Below, in pieces: positions 1 through 8,416 of a stretch of 64,000 nt of DNA; the first letter of the stretch is position 1, and the number at the start of each line of letters is the position of its first letter. Both the position numbers and the translations under genes were made by a program. Where the stretch lies: NCBI GenBank assembly GCA_037141055.1, contig JBAXDH010000002.1:1-64000 (forward strand), read 5' to 3'. Source of the DNA: CAIVAT01 sp037141055. Lineage in GTDB: Bacteria > Bacteroidota > Bacteroidia > Bacteroidales > FEN-979. A model generated the notes under the pieces. That model did not search any database and had not been told where the DNA came from. It worked only from the letters and a program-made list of their open reading frames with translations.

Positions 1-890
1 GAGATGGGTTCAGCCCCGTTGAGCATCGCTTTCATGGGTGAAAAATCCCAGTCAAAAACAGGTTTTTTTCTATTGAGATACCGTAAGACCAATGCCAGGC
101 CAAAATTCGGGCATCCTGTTACTGTTATCTTATGCTGGCTCATCATGTGTATCCACAAACCGGGGTTCATGACAAAATCAATGGCTTCAACGTGAAATTG
201 AAATGAAATGGAATATAACGGCGTAAGGTGATACCCGATTAATCCCATATCATGATAAAGCGGCATCCAGTTTCCAATATTATCCGGATAATGCAGGTCA
301 AGACCAACACGGATCGCATCCATGTTCACCATCAGGTTTCCATGGGTAAGCATGATGCCTTTCGGATCGCCGGTACTACCCGATGAAAACTGGATAAATG
401 CAAGATCATCCGGTTTCAGATCCGGCCGGGGATGTTCACCGGACAGATCGAGGTCAGTTACATGCCTGATTTTGCCTTCCTGGAACTCTCCGGAATCCTT
501 CACCCCTTCACTCATGAAAATATACGGGTTCCCGAGTTGTTCAAAGACGCTCATCAGCTTTACAACCGATGGATTGTATCCCGAAAAAGTCATTGGCGGC
601 TGGAGAATCGTTGGAACCAACCCCAGCAAAAAACCGCCCCACAAAAGTTCGATGGTTTCCTTGTTGTCGCGGGTGGCAATGATTATTTTGTCGCCCTGCC
701 TTAATCCCAGGTTGTGCAGTCCGCTGGCAATACGTTCAGCTTTCCTGAGTAAATCCTCATAGGTTTGGATCGTGAGGCTTCCCTCTTTATCGCAATACGC
801 GACAAATAAATCAGGATGGGCTGCAATTGCCCGGGGCAGTAAATCGGGCAGAGTCAGTTCAGGCTGGTAAAAGGCGTTCGTTTCGGGCAT
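1..890 (-). CDS. Acyl-AMP ligase / AMP-dependent synthetase (partial, runs off the window)
   Basis: An uninterrupted reading frame of about 296 codons starts at the ATG at 890 and leaves the window at base 1, so the C-terminal adenylation subdomain is not seen. The translation contains the ATP-binding P-loop SSGSTGDPKG and downstream WMPLYHDMGL and NGAEP motifs, typical of the ANL superfamily and closest in feel to fatty acyl-AMP ligases (FAAL). Such enzymes activate a carboxylic acid as acyl-AMP and pass it to a phosphopantetheine carrier. It is divergent from a free ACP gene (994) and close to a second ligase fused to an ACP, so a carrier-loading role is likely. A ligase for CoA instead of ACP cannot be excluded from the visible part. 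Confidence 0.88.
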   Translation of the reverse strand, partial: MPETNAFYQPELTLPDLLPRAIAAHPDLFVAYCDKEGSLTIQTYEDLLRKAERIASGLHNLGLRQGDKIIIATRDNKETIELLWGGFLLGLVPTILQPPMTFSGYNPSVVKLMSVFEQLGNPYIFMSEGVKDSGEFQEGKIRHVTDLDLSGEHPRPDLKPDDLAFIQFSSGSTGDPKGIMLTHGNLMVNMDAIRVGLDLHYPDNIGNWMPLYHDMGLIGYHLTPLYSISFQFHVEAIDFVMNPGLWIHMMSQHKITVTGCPNFGLALVLRYLNRKKPVFDWDFSPMKAMLNGAEPI

Positions 891-966
891 GAAAAATCCG
901 TCGGTTGTTAATTCGGCTGCAAAGTAACGAATAAGTCACCAAACAATCCCATCTCCGGAAAATTCA

Positions 967-974
967 TACCTTTG
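967..974 (+). promoter_or_regulatory. Bacteroidota -7 element (TACCTTTG) before the ACP gene
   Basis: TACCTTTG matches the Bacteroidota primary-sigma -7 consensus TAnnTTTG and lies 19 bp before the ATG of the ACP gene. A TTG at the -33 distance is not obvious. It sits in the 103 bp divergent gap between the partial ligase and the ACP. Confidence 0.45.
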
Positions 975-993
975 TGCTTTAATTTGAAGCCAC

Positions 994-1227
994 ATGAAGA
1001 TTGAAGATTTCATCTCCCAGCTTGAAGCAGAATATGAAGATCTGAAGCCGGGAACCCTTAACCCGGGAAGTGTTTTCAGGGAAGTTTTTGAATGGAATTC
1101 CATCAACGCACTTATCCTTATCGCGTTGGTTAAAACGGAGTACGATGTTGCCATCAATGCAGAGGATATCGCCATCTCAAAAACCGTGGAGGACCTCTTC
1201 CGCATCATTGAATCACGGGTACAATAA
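994..1227 (+). CDS. Stand-alone acyl carrier protein
   Basis: A 77-residue acidic, helical protein of normal ACP length. The phosphopantetheine attachment site is recognisable as Ser36 at the start of the expected helix II, but its context is E-W-N-S-I-N rather than the canonical D-S-L. It should tether an acyl chain as a 4'-phosphopantetheine thioester in the cytoplasm. Neighbours are two acyl-AMP ligases, a KAS III and an SDR, so this is a dedicated carrier rather than the housekeeping fatty-acid ACP. It converges on the ligase-ACP gene, whose stop lies 23 bp away. The fold assignment is solid; the bound acyl group is unknown. Confidence 0.85.
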   Translation: MKIEDFISQLEAEYEDLKPGTLNPGSVFREVFEWNSINALILIALVKTEYDVAINAEDIAISKTVEDLFRIIESRVQ

Positions 1228-1250
1228 TCATTTTTCACCGGCCACTTTCC

Positions 1251-3290
1251 CTACTCCATAAGTTTCTCCCCTTCGGCAGCCAATTGGGAAATTGAAATTT
1301 CATCGAAGAAAAGGTAGGGAGGCCATTCAAAACCAAAAATATTCTTTGTCTCCTCACTGAGTTCCATTGCCCGCAGCGAATCTATCCCATATGCCGGGAG
1401 GCTGCCGGCAGGATCGACAGGCAAGCCCTTGTTGAGCCGCGCGGATGTCCATGCGACCAGGAATTCTTCCAGGCTGAAGGTCTTGCCATCTGCAAAATCA
1501 GGATGGGCGGGCTCCTGATCCTCAAACCAGCGATCGGCAATTACATCAAATTTGCCGGCAAGCATGCCCTCGCGGTTTGCCCGGCGCATGATCTTGCCGC
1601 TCGAAGTTTTAATGATGGAGCCAGTTCTTACCAGCGTGATGCACACCGGCTGAATTTCGAATTCACGTGAAACTGCGGCAACAACCGCGTCGATAATCTG
1701 CCCGGTATCCGGGGGTAAAATTGAACGGCGCAATTCTGCAACAATGGCCAGTCGCTCCGTACCGTGATGCTCGATGGGAAAAGCTGCAACGCATGTTTTT
1801 CGTATCGAGGCATGGCTTTCTTCAACAGCCTCTTCAATGTCCTGCGGATAGAAATTCCGGCCATGGACGATGACGAGGTCCTTCAGCCTCCCGGTTATGA
1901 AAAGTTCATCGTTGTACATAAATCCGAGGTCACCTGTCTTCAGCCACACCGGATTGTCCAACCCTGCAGGACTTGCATGGAAAACGCCCCCGGTGAGACC
2001 CGGTTTTCCATAGTAGCCCATGGAAATTGTGCTGCCACTCGCCCAGATCTCTCCGACTTTACCCGGTTTTATGATCTCCCCGGTGTCGGGGTCGGCAATG
2101 AGGATCGACGTATCCATCCGGGACCTTCCATTGCTTGCTATCCAAAGGATATCTTCTTTATGATCGACACCTTCAACCGGGACTACCAGGTTTTTTTCAA
2201 GTGCTGATGCCCTTACCGGCAGGTAAAATGCCGGCGCCGTAATTGATCCCCCAACAAGAATCAGGGTGGATTCGGCCATCCCGTAGGCAGGAATGAGAGA
2301 TTCGGCTTTCAGCCCCACAGGTGCAAATGTTTCCAGAAAACGGTCGAGGGTCGCTTTTCTCACAGGTTCGGCCCCGCTGTACATCACCCTGAGAGACGAC
2401 AGGTCAAGGCTGTTCCGCTGTGCTTCATCAATTTTGTCGACACAACGGGTAAAGGCAAAATCCGGTTGACCGCTCACAGTAGCCCGGTACCGTGTAATTG
2501 CCTGCAACAGCAAAAACGGGTTCCCTATGAAGATAAACGGGGGTATCAGCACGGTATGTGAACCCGAAAAAACAGTCTCCAGGATGCCGAAAATCAGGCC
2601 AAGGTCATGAAACTGGGGCACCCAGTGTACCGCAACATCATCGGGGGTGATCTGAAAAATAAGCTGCAGCGAGCGCAGGTTGTACATGATGTTGCGGTGG
2701 CTGACCATCACCCCTTTGGGGTCGCCGGTAGAGCCTGAAGTGTACTGCAGAAACGCCAGCTCTTCGAATCCGGGTTCAAACTGAATCATTGATATCTGAC
2801 CTGAAACGGACCAGGTATCTGTTTCGTACCATGGCAAACCGGCGAGCAGGGGATCTTCTGCAAAATTCCGCTCCAGTGAACGGGCAATGATCCCGGTGGT
2901 TAGGATCGCAGATGCATGACAATCAGAAGCAATCGTATGAATCCGGTGCACCGACCGGTTTTTTCGCGGGGGATAGGCGGCTGCAGGGATCACTCCGGCA
3001 TAGAGGCATCCGAAGAAAGCAGTGATAAAATCAAGTCCCGGCGGATAAAAAATGAGGACGGTTTTTCCTTTCAATCCAAGGTCTGTCAACCTCATGGCCG
3101 CAATGTGGGCGGCTGCATCCAGTTCGCGGTAAGTCAAAGATCCAGTCTCATCTTCTCCGGTGGCCAGAAATGTAAACGCCTTTTTATCAGGATTTAAAAC
3201 AGCACGATGGCGCAACACGGAAACAATTGTTGCCAGGTCCGGTTTAAGCTGAAGGTCTCCCGGTATGGGAGTGGGGTTTATCAAATCCAT
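1251..3290 (-). CDS. Fatty acyl-AMP ligase fused to a C-terminal ACP domain
   Basis: The frame is open from 3470, but the ATG at 3290 (MDLINP...) is the sensible start because the upstream codons run through GC-rich palindromes in the intergenic region. The 679-residue product has P-loop TSGSTGDPKG, A5 motif YGMAES, a TGDLG / GRLKDLV / NFYPQDIE block typical of FAALs, and SGKIMRR near the A10 position. Residues about 605-679 form an ACP domain with GIDSL (Ser about 638). It should adenylate an acyl chain and load its own carrier domain. It is divergent from the KAS III gene at 3479. The substrate is unknown. Confidence 0.9.
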   Translation of the reverse strand: MDLINPTPIPGDLQLKPDLATIVSVLRHRAVLNPDKKAFTFLATGEDETGSLTYRELDAAAHIAAMRLTDLGLKGKTVLIFYPPGLDFITAFFGCLYAGVIPAAAYPPRKNRSVHRIHTIASDCHASAILTTGIIARSLERNFAEDPLLAGLPWYETDTWSVSGQISMIQFEPGFEELAFLQYTSGSTGDPKGVMVSHRNIMYNLRSLQLIFQITPDDVAVHWVPQFHDLGLIFGILETVFSGSHTVLIPPFIFIGNPFLLLQAITRYRATVSGQPDFAFTRCVDKIDEAQRNSLDLSSLRVMYSGAEPVRKATLDRFLETFAPVGLKAESLIPAYGMAESTLILVGGSITAPAFYLPVRASALEKNLVVPVEGVDHKEDILWIASNGRSRMDTSILIADPDTGEIIKPGKVGEIWASGSTISMGYYGKPGLTGGVFHASPAGLDNPVWLKTGDLGFMYNDELFITGRLKDLVIVHGRNFYPQDIEEAVEESHASIRKTCVAAFPIEHHGTERLAIVAELRRSILPPDTGQIIDAVVAAVSREFEIQPVCITLVRTGSIIKTSSGKIMRRANREGMLAGKFDVIADRWFEDQEPAHPDFADGKTFSLEEFLVAWTSARLNKGLPVDPAGSLPAYGIDSLRAMELSEETKNIFGFEWPPYLFFDEISISQLAAEGEKLME

Positions 3291-3323
3291 GTTTAAGATA
3301 TTTGAGTAACGGCCCTCTCCTGG

Positions 3324-3370
3324 CCTCCCCCACAGGGGGAGGAATACTCCCTTCCCCTGTGGGGGAAGGG
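3324..3370. repeat. Two adjacent GC-rich palindromes in a divergent promoter region
   Basis: CCTCCCCC-ACA-GGGGGAGG (3324-3342) is a perfect 8 bp inverted repeat, followed at once by a 9 bp stem with arms 3349-3357 and 3362-3370 (CCCTTCCCC / GGGGAAGGG). The two palindromes resemble each other and occupy the gap between the divergent ligase-ACP and KAS III genes. They could be a transcription-factor site, a structured RNA leader or a dispersed intergenic element. Confidence 0.6.
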
Positions 3371-3446
3371 TTGGGGGAAGAGCAAAATCGAGCGGGCCAT
3401 TCCAGGGCAAAATTAGATTATTCGGGCCCGATAACGAAAAAAAAAG

Positions 3447-3454
3447 TATTTTTG
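3447..3454 (+). promoter_or_regulatory. -7-like element (TATTTTTG) before the KAS III gene
   Basis: TATTTTTG fits TAnnTTTG and lies 24 bp before the ATG at 3479. There is no clear -33 TTG. It probably drives the run of co-directional genes from the KAS III onwards. Confidence 0.4.
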
Positions 3455-3478
3455 TGTAGTTACAACCCATATTTTTTA

Positions 3479-4564
3479 ATGGCTCTATTTGAGATCCCCG
3501 ATATTAGGATTGCCGGTCTGTCGGCATGTGTTCCAAAGAAGAGGTTATCCAACCATGATTACAACTGGATAACACCGAAGGAGCGTGATCAGCTGATCCA
3601 GATGATCGGGGTGGAGACCCGGCATGTGGCTGAGCCCGGACAAACAACCTCCGACCTTTGCTTCCAGGCGGCAGAACAGTTGCTGGACAAACTTGCCTGG
3701 GAACGCAACGACATCAGCCTGCTCGTTTTCGTTTCACAGTCGCGCGATTACATCATCCCGTCAACTTCCGCAATTCTCCAGGACAGGCTTAAACTTCCCA
3801 AAACATCCATGGCCATCGATATCAATCTTGGCTGTTCGGGTTATGTTTACGGTCTTTCGGTGATAGGCAGCCTGATGAATACGACAGGCATTAAAAAGGC
3901 ATTGTTGCTGGTGGGTGATCTCTCGAATGTAACCTCCTGCTATCGCGATAAAAGCACCTACCCGCTTTTTGGAGATGCAGGAACAGCCACCGCCCTGGAA
4001 CTGAAACCAGGTCATGCTCCCATGCAGTTTAATCTTCAAACCGACGGCAGCGGTCATGAGGCTATCATCATTCCTGATGGCGGAGTGCGCAACCTTTTGA
4101 GCAAAAAATCCTTCAACGAAAAAAAATACGGCGACGGAATTTATCGCAGCCGGCTGCATATTGCACTGAACGGCATCGAAGTGTTCAACTTCTCCCTGCG
4201 CGAGGTGGTTCCCAACATCAAAACCACCCTGAAACATTTCAACCGGCCGCTTGACGAATTCGACTTCCTGGTCTTTCACCAGGCCAACCGGCTGATCAAT
4301 GAAACGCTGCGCAAGATGCTGAAAGTTGACCCGGCCAGGGTCCCCTATTCACTGCACGATTTTGGCAATACCAGCTGTTCTTCAATTCCGCTGACCATGG
4401 TGACCCAACTCAGGAATGAGCTGGGGAATACGCCCCGGAAACTGCTGCTTTCGGCTTTCGGAATCGGCCTTTCGTGGGGAACCGTACTCATCGAAACCGA
4501 TGGCATTGTGGTCCCGGAACTCACTGAACAGGAAGCAGTTCCAACACAACCTCAACAAGGATGA
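3479..4564 (+). CDS. 3-oxoacyl-ACP synthase III (KAS III / FabH-like)
   Basis: The start at ATG 3479 gives 361 residues, within the usual KAS III range; the open frame extends further upstream through the palindromes. The catalytic triad is visible as Cys119 (NLGCSG), His267 (FHQANR) and Asn297 (DFGNTS). KAS III enzymes condense an acyl starter with malonyl-ACP; relatives make esters or other short beta-keto products. The gene overlaps the next SDR by 4 nt (ATGA), so translation is coupled. With the carriers and ligases next door it is likely a pathway enzyme for a special acyl group and not the housekeeping fabH, though specificity cannot be read from sequence. Confidence 0.9.
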   Translation: MALFEIPDIRIAGLSACVPKKRLSNHDYNWITPKERDQLIQMIGVETRHVAEPGQTTSDLCFQAAEQLLDKLAWERNDISLLVFVSQSRDYIIPSTSAILQDRLKLPKTSMAIDINLGCSGYVYGLSVIGSLMNTTGIKKALLLVGDLSNVTSCYRDKSTYPLFGDAGTATALELKPGHAPMQFNLQTDGSGHEAIIIPDGGVRNLLSKKSFNEKKYGDGIYRSRLHIALNGIEVFNFSLREVVPNIKTTLKHFNRPLDEFDFLVFHQANRLINETLRKMLKVDPARVPYSLHDFGNTSCSSIPLTMVTQLRNELGNTPRKLLLSAFGIGLSWGTVLIETDGIVVPELTEQEAVPTQPQQG

Positions 4565-5295
4565 ACGCATTTGATCTGAAAGGAAAAACAGTCCTCGTCA
4601 CCGGAGCCTCCTCGGGCCTGGGCAGGCAAACGGCCATCACCGCCAGTGAATATGGCGCCAGGGTAGTGATCACAGGCCGTAGTGAAGCCAGGCTGAATGA
4701 GACTTTTCAATCTCTTTGCGGTGAAGGACATCAGCAAATTATTGCCGACCTTACCATCCAGGCTGACATTGACCGGCTGGTTGCCGCCCTGCCTGTGCTC
4801 GACGGGTTGGTGCACAGCACCGGCATCTCCGATCTCTCCCCGGCACGGTTTATCACCGAAGCCGTGATTGCCAAAACATTCCGCATCAGCTTTGATGCCT
4901 CTGTACTTCTTACTGCCGGAATCCTGGGTAAGAAAAAACTTGCGAAAGGCAGCAGTTCCATTGTCTTTATCTCCTCCATTTCCACAAGGTATCCTTTTGT
5001 GGGCGGGGCCATGTACATCAGCGCCAAAGCCGCGCTGGAGGCGTATGCCCGGGTACTCGCGCTGGAACTTGCATCCAGGGGCACAAGGGTAAACTGCATC
5101 GCCCCTGCTTTCGTCAGGACACCCATGCTGGATGAAACAGCCGGGAATTTCTCGCAGGAAGCCGTTGACAAAATTGAAGAGCGCCAGCTGCTGGGGCTTG
5201 GCGACCCCGTGGATGTGGCAAATACCATTGTTTTCTACCTGGCCGATGCATCAAAATGGGTGAGCGCCACGAACCTTATTCTAGGAGGAGGCTGA
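4561..5295 (+). CDS. SDR-family oxidoreductase (3-oxoacyl-ACP reductase-like)
   Basis: A 244-residue classical short-chain dehydrogenase. The cofactor motif TGASSGLG is at residues 14-21, the catalytic Ser is in the FISSIS stretch (about 139), and Tyr152 and Lys156 form YxxxK. The usual NNAG motif is replaced by HSTG. It overlaps the KAS III gene by 4 nt, so reduction of the KAS III 3-ketoacyl product to a 3-hydroxyacyl chain is the simplest role. A sugar-nucleotide or other keto substrate is possible. Confidence 0.85.
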   Translation: MNAFDLKGKTVLVTGASSGLGRQTAITASEYGARVVITGRSEARLNETFQSLCGEGHQQIIADLTIQADIDRLVAALPVLDGLVHSTGISDLSPARFITEAVIAKTFRISFDASVLLTAGILGKKKLAKGSSSIVFISSISTRYPFVGGAMYISAKAALEAYARVLALELASRGTRVNCIAPAFVRTPMLDETAGNFSQEAVDKIEERQLLGLGDPVDVANTIVFYLADASKWVSATNLILGGG

Positions 5296-5300
5296 CAGAT

Positions 5301-6245
5301 ATGAGCAACAGAAAACCAGATTATTCGATTGTCGTCCCGGTTTACAACAGCTGTGAGTCGCTGGACGAATTGTACCGGCGCATCGGGCTGACCATGAACA
5401 GCCTTGAAAAATCTTTCGAAGTCATCTTTGTTGATGACGATAGTGCCGATAACAGCTGGAACACCCTGGAGACCATCCAAAGAGCAAATCCGGGGCAGGT
5501 TATTGCCATCCGGCTGGCCCGGAATTTCGGACAGCACAACGCCACCATATGCGGCATCGCACAGGCATCCGGAACGTTCATCATCACCATAGACGACGAC
5601 CTTCAGAATCCACCGGAAGAGATTGCCAAACTGGTAGAAACCATGCAAAATTCGAATGCCGACCTGGTCTACGGCATTTATGGCAAAAAGCATCATTCGA
5701 TGGCCCGGAATCTAGGAAGCGGGGCGCTGAAGGGATGGTCGAGGCGGATTTTCAAAACAAAAGGCAATGGGTCCTCGTTCAGGCTTATGAAATCATCGCT
5801 TGGAAAAAACCTGCTGAATCATCAGATCAACTTCATTTACATCGATGAACTTTTTAACTGGTACACCAGCCACATCTCCTTTGTGCTGGTTGACCATCAG
5901 AAAAGGCCATTCCAGCAGTCGACCTACACCTCCGGCCGCCTGTTTTCGATGTTCTCCAACCTGGTGATTTACTACACCGCCATGCCGTTGAAGATGATGG
6001 TGTACGGAGGTTTTATCTCCGCGCTTGTGAGCTTCATGACCGGGATCCTCTTCATATACCGAAAATTCGTACATGGCGTTCCCATCCAGGGATTTACCGC
6101 CCTGATCGTGACCATCCTTTTTTCGACCAGCATCATTTTACTTTCCCTCGGCGTAATCGGAGAGTACCTGAGCCGCATCTATATGGTTCAGAACCGGAAG
6201 CCGCCATTTTCCATTAAAACCGTGCTGAACGATGAAGTTCTTTAA
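5301..6245 (+). CDS. Membrane-bound GT2 glycosyltransferase (DPM1/GtrB/ArnC-like)
   Basis: With the ATG at 5301 the protein has 314 residues. The GT-A domain carries YSIVVPVYN at the N-terminus, VDDDS (Asp45-47) and IDDDLQNPPEEI (Asp98-100). Two C-terminal transmembrane segments lie at about 230-255 and 265-290, as in enzymes that transfer sugars to polyprenyl phosphate on the inner membrane. It follows the SDR by 5 bp and overlaps the GNAT gene by 14 nt. It probably supplies a lipid-linked sugar for a surface glycan or glycolipid modified by the downstream acyltransferases. Confidence 0.87.
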   Translation: MSNRKPDYSIVVPVYNSCESLDELYRRIGLTMNSLEKSFEVIFVDDDSADNSWNTLETIQRANPGQVIAIRLARNFGQHNATICGIAQASGTFIITIDDDLQNPPEEIAKLVETMQNSNADLVYGIYGKKHHSMARNLGSGALKGWSRRIFKTKGNGSSFRLMKSSLGKNLLNHQINFIYIDELFNWYTSHISFVLVDHQKRPFQQSTYTSGRLFSMFSNLVIYYTAMPLKMMVYGGFISALVSFMTGILFIYRKFVHGVPIQGFTALIVTILFSTSIILLSLGVIGEYLSRIYMVQNRKPPFSIKTVLNDEVL

Positions 6246-6930
6246 ATACGGGATCATCCTTGAACGTTTAAAGGAGAAGGATATTGAACTTGTCAGGCAG
6301 TGGCGCAACTCCGACCCGGTAAGGCTGAACATGAATTACCAGGAAATCATCACTGCGGAACAACAGCAAACGTGGTTCGGCACAATCAACAACCTGCGGT
6401 CCAATTACCTGCTGATCCATTACAAGGGAGAAAAAATCGGGCTGCTGAATGACAAGAACATCGATTGGGAAGCACGTTCCTCGGAGTCGGGAATCTTTCT
6501 GGGCCGGACAGAATTTTACAACACCTTCGTTCCCTACCTTGTCGCTGTCGCCGGTATTGAAACGACCTTTTACCTCCTGGGATGGAGGAAGCAGTATGCA
6601 CATATCATGCGTTCGAATACCAACGCTGTTAAGTTCAATCTTCAGCTCGGTTATCAGCTTTCGGAAGGACAGGAAGATGTGGATCACCAGCAGTATGAAA
6701 TGACCCGGGAGAGTTTTGAGCAGAAGTCAGGGAAAATCAGGAAGGCTGTTAAATCACTTGCCGGCACTGATATGCTTGCGAAAGTACTGTTTGAGCCGGA
6801 GGACTATACAACCGGTCTCGCGCAACGGTTTGAAGAATTACTGAAAGAATATCCCCATCCGCTTGAGCGGGAAGATACCACGGAAGGGATATGGTACCGG
6901 GAACCCGGCGTTGATTATTCCACGAAATAA
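6232..6930 (+). CDS. GNAT-family N-acyltransferase (PseH-like)
   Basis: A 232-residue protein whose N-terminal half has a WRNSDPVR signature, an IGLLNDKNID strand and a GIFLG strand, resembling PseH/SpeG-type GNATs that acylate amino groups of amino-sugar nucleotides. The C-terminal 60-70 residues form an extra charged extension without a recognised fold. The start overlaps the GT2 gene by 14 nt, so the two are co-translated. In this context it may put an acetyl or longer acyl group, perhaps taken from the ACP, on an amino sugar. The donor is unknown. Confidence 0.75.
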   Translation: MKFFKYGIILERLKEKDIELVRQWRNSDPVRLNMNYQEIITAEQQQTWFGTINNLRSNYLLIHYKGEKIGLLNDKNIDWEARSSESGIFLGRTEFYNTFVPYLVAVAGIETTFYLLGWRKQYAHIMRSNTNAVKFNLQLGYQLSEGQEDVDHQQYEMTRESFEQKSGKIRKAVKSLAGTDMLAKVLFEPEDYTTGLAQRFEELLKEYPHPLEREDTTEGIWYREPGVDYSTK

Positions 6931-6944
6931 TTCCCCGGAAGAAC

Positions 6945-8396
6945 ATGCTTTTCAATTCAATCGGATACCTCTTCTTCCTCCCTGTAACAGTTTTGTTGTA
7001 TTACCTGCTGCCTTTTCGGTACCGGTGGATCATTCTCCTGGCGGCCAGCTATTTTTTCTATCTCCTGTGGCGGGTTGAATTTGTAATGGTCTTAATGAGC
7101 GCCACGCTTGTTTCATGGCTTGCAGCCCTGCAAATGGGGAAACTTCCCACTAAAAAAGGACGTCGGAGGTACCTCGTTTTATCGGTCATCATCAACCTTG
7201 GAATGCTGGTTTTTTTCAAATATCTTGGCTTTTTCACAGGAATTTTCAACCAGGTTGCAGAATTTGCCGGAAGCGGGCAGGTTATCCCGTCATGGAGCAT
7301 CCTGGTACCGATAGGGATCTCCTTTTATACGTTCCAGACCATTGCCTATACCATCGATGTATACCGCGGAGTCATCAAACCGGAAAAAAATATCGGGATC
7401 TACGCCCTGTTTGTCTCCTTTTTCCCGCTTATCCTGGCCGGCCCGATAGAGCGCGGACGAAAGCTGATCCCGCAATTTTCGATTAAACATGATTTTGATC
7501 CGCAGTTGTTTGCCAGCGGACTGCGACTGATCCTCTGGGGTTTTTTTAAAAAAATTGTGATCGCCGACCGGCTGGCCATATTCGTCCAGGCAATTTACTC
7601 TCAGCCGGGATATTTCCATGGCGTTGAAATAGCGATTGGAATCATCCTGAAGATGATGCAGGTCTATGCCGATTTTTCGGGTTACACCGATATCGCCATC
7701 GGATCGGCCAGGCTGCTGGGGTTCAAACTCAGCCCGAATTTCAACCGGCCTTTCAGTGCACAGTCCATTGCGGCTTTCTGGAGCCGCTGGCACATCACAC
7801 TGACCACCTGGCTGCGCGACTATGTTTACTTTTCACTGCCGTCAAAGTACAACGGCAAAGCAGTGCAATGGCTGCTGAACCTCAACCTGATCATCACCTT
7901 TGTGCTGGTTGGTTTCTGGCATGGCCCTTACTGGAATTTCATCATTTTCGGGTTCCTGCACGGTTCGTACATGGTCCTGGCAAACAGTTTCAAGCCGGCC
8001 ATGACGACCTTTAACCGCATCAGCGGGCTGAACAATGCTCCGCGATTGCTTAAATGGCTGAACATCACCGCCACTTTCCTGCTGGTTTCCTCCACGGGAT
8101 TTTTCTTCGGACAGCACCCGCTCAGCGACTCCTTCCTGATGATGAGGAACCTCAGGGATTTCAGCCATACCGGATCTTCCCTGATGGAATTACTCAAAAA
8201 TCTGGACTTTTTAATGGCTATTTTCCTGGTCTTCTTCATGCTTTGGTTTGAGTACCTGGTGGACATGAAGTCCTTTGCAACGAAATTCATGGGCAAATCT
8301 GTCACCATCAGGTACGCCGCATACCTTTTCATGGTGATTTTCCTGCTTGCTTTTGGCGTGTTTTCCAATCAGAAGTTTTTCTATTTCCAGTTTTAA
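6945..8396 (+). CDS. MBOAT-family membrane O-acyltransferase (AlgI/DltB-like)
   Basis: 483 residues with about ten hydrophobic segments. MBOAT hallmarks are visible: FWSRWHITLTTWLRDYVY (His283), the probable catalytic His326 in VGFWHGPYW, and a second conserved His339. AlgI and DltB relatives move an acyl group across the inner membrane onto a glycan or teichoic acid. The gene is followed after 20 bp by an SGNH-like partner, the classic MBOAT-SGNH pairing. Downstream of ACP and acyl-AMP ligase genes it could use acyl-ACP as donor, as DltB uses D-Ala-DltC. Confidence 0.92.
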   Translation: MLFNSIGYLFFLPVTVLLYYLLPFRYRWIILLAASYFFYLLWRVEFVMVLMSATLVSWLAALQMGKLPTKKGRRRYLVLSVIINLGMLVFFKYLGFFTGIFNQVAEFAGSGQVIPSWSILVPIGISFYTFQTIAYTIDVYRGVIKPEKNIGIYALFVSFFPLILAGPIERGRKLIPQFSIKHDFDPQLFASGLRLILWGFFKKIVIADRLAIFVQAIYSQPGYFHGVEIAIGIILKMMQVYADFSGYTDIAIGSARLLGFKLSPNFNRPFSAQSIAAFWSRWHITLTTWLRDYVYFSLPSKYNGKAVQWLLNLNLIITFVLVGFWHGPYWNFIIFGFLHGSYMVLANSFKPAMTTFNRISGLNNAPRLLKWLNITATFLLVSSTGFFFGQHPLSDSFLMMRNLRDFSHTGSSLMELLKNLDFLMAIFLVFFMLWFEYLVDMKSFATKFMGKSVTIRYAAYLFMVIFLLAFGVFSNQKFFYFQF

Positions 8397-8416
8397 GGTT
8401 AATTCAATGAATACAT

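Noticed and set aside
322..762. Plus-strand open frame of 146 codons
   Set aside because: It is antisense to the partial acyl-AMP ligase, whose minus-strand translation has clear family motifs.
3291..3470. Longer N-terminus for the ligase-ACP gene (open back to 3470)
   Set aside because: The extra 60 codons run through GC-rich palindromes and have no family match; the ATG at 3290 precedes the conserved region.
5281..5290. Strong Shine-Dalgarno (AGGAGGAG) before the GT2 gene
   Set aside because: It codes for the Gly-Gly-Gly end of the SDR; Bacteroidota rarely rely on SD pairing, so it is probably coincidence.
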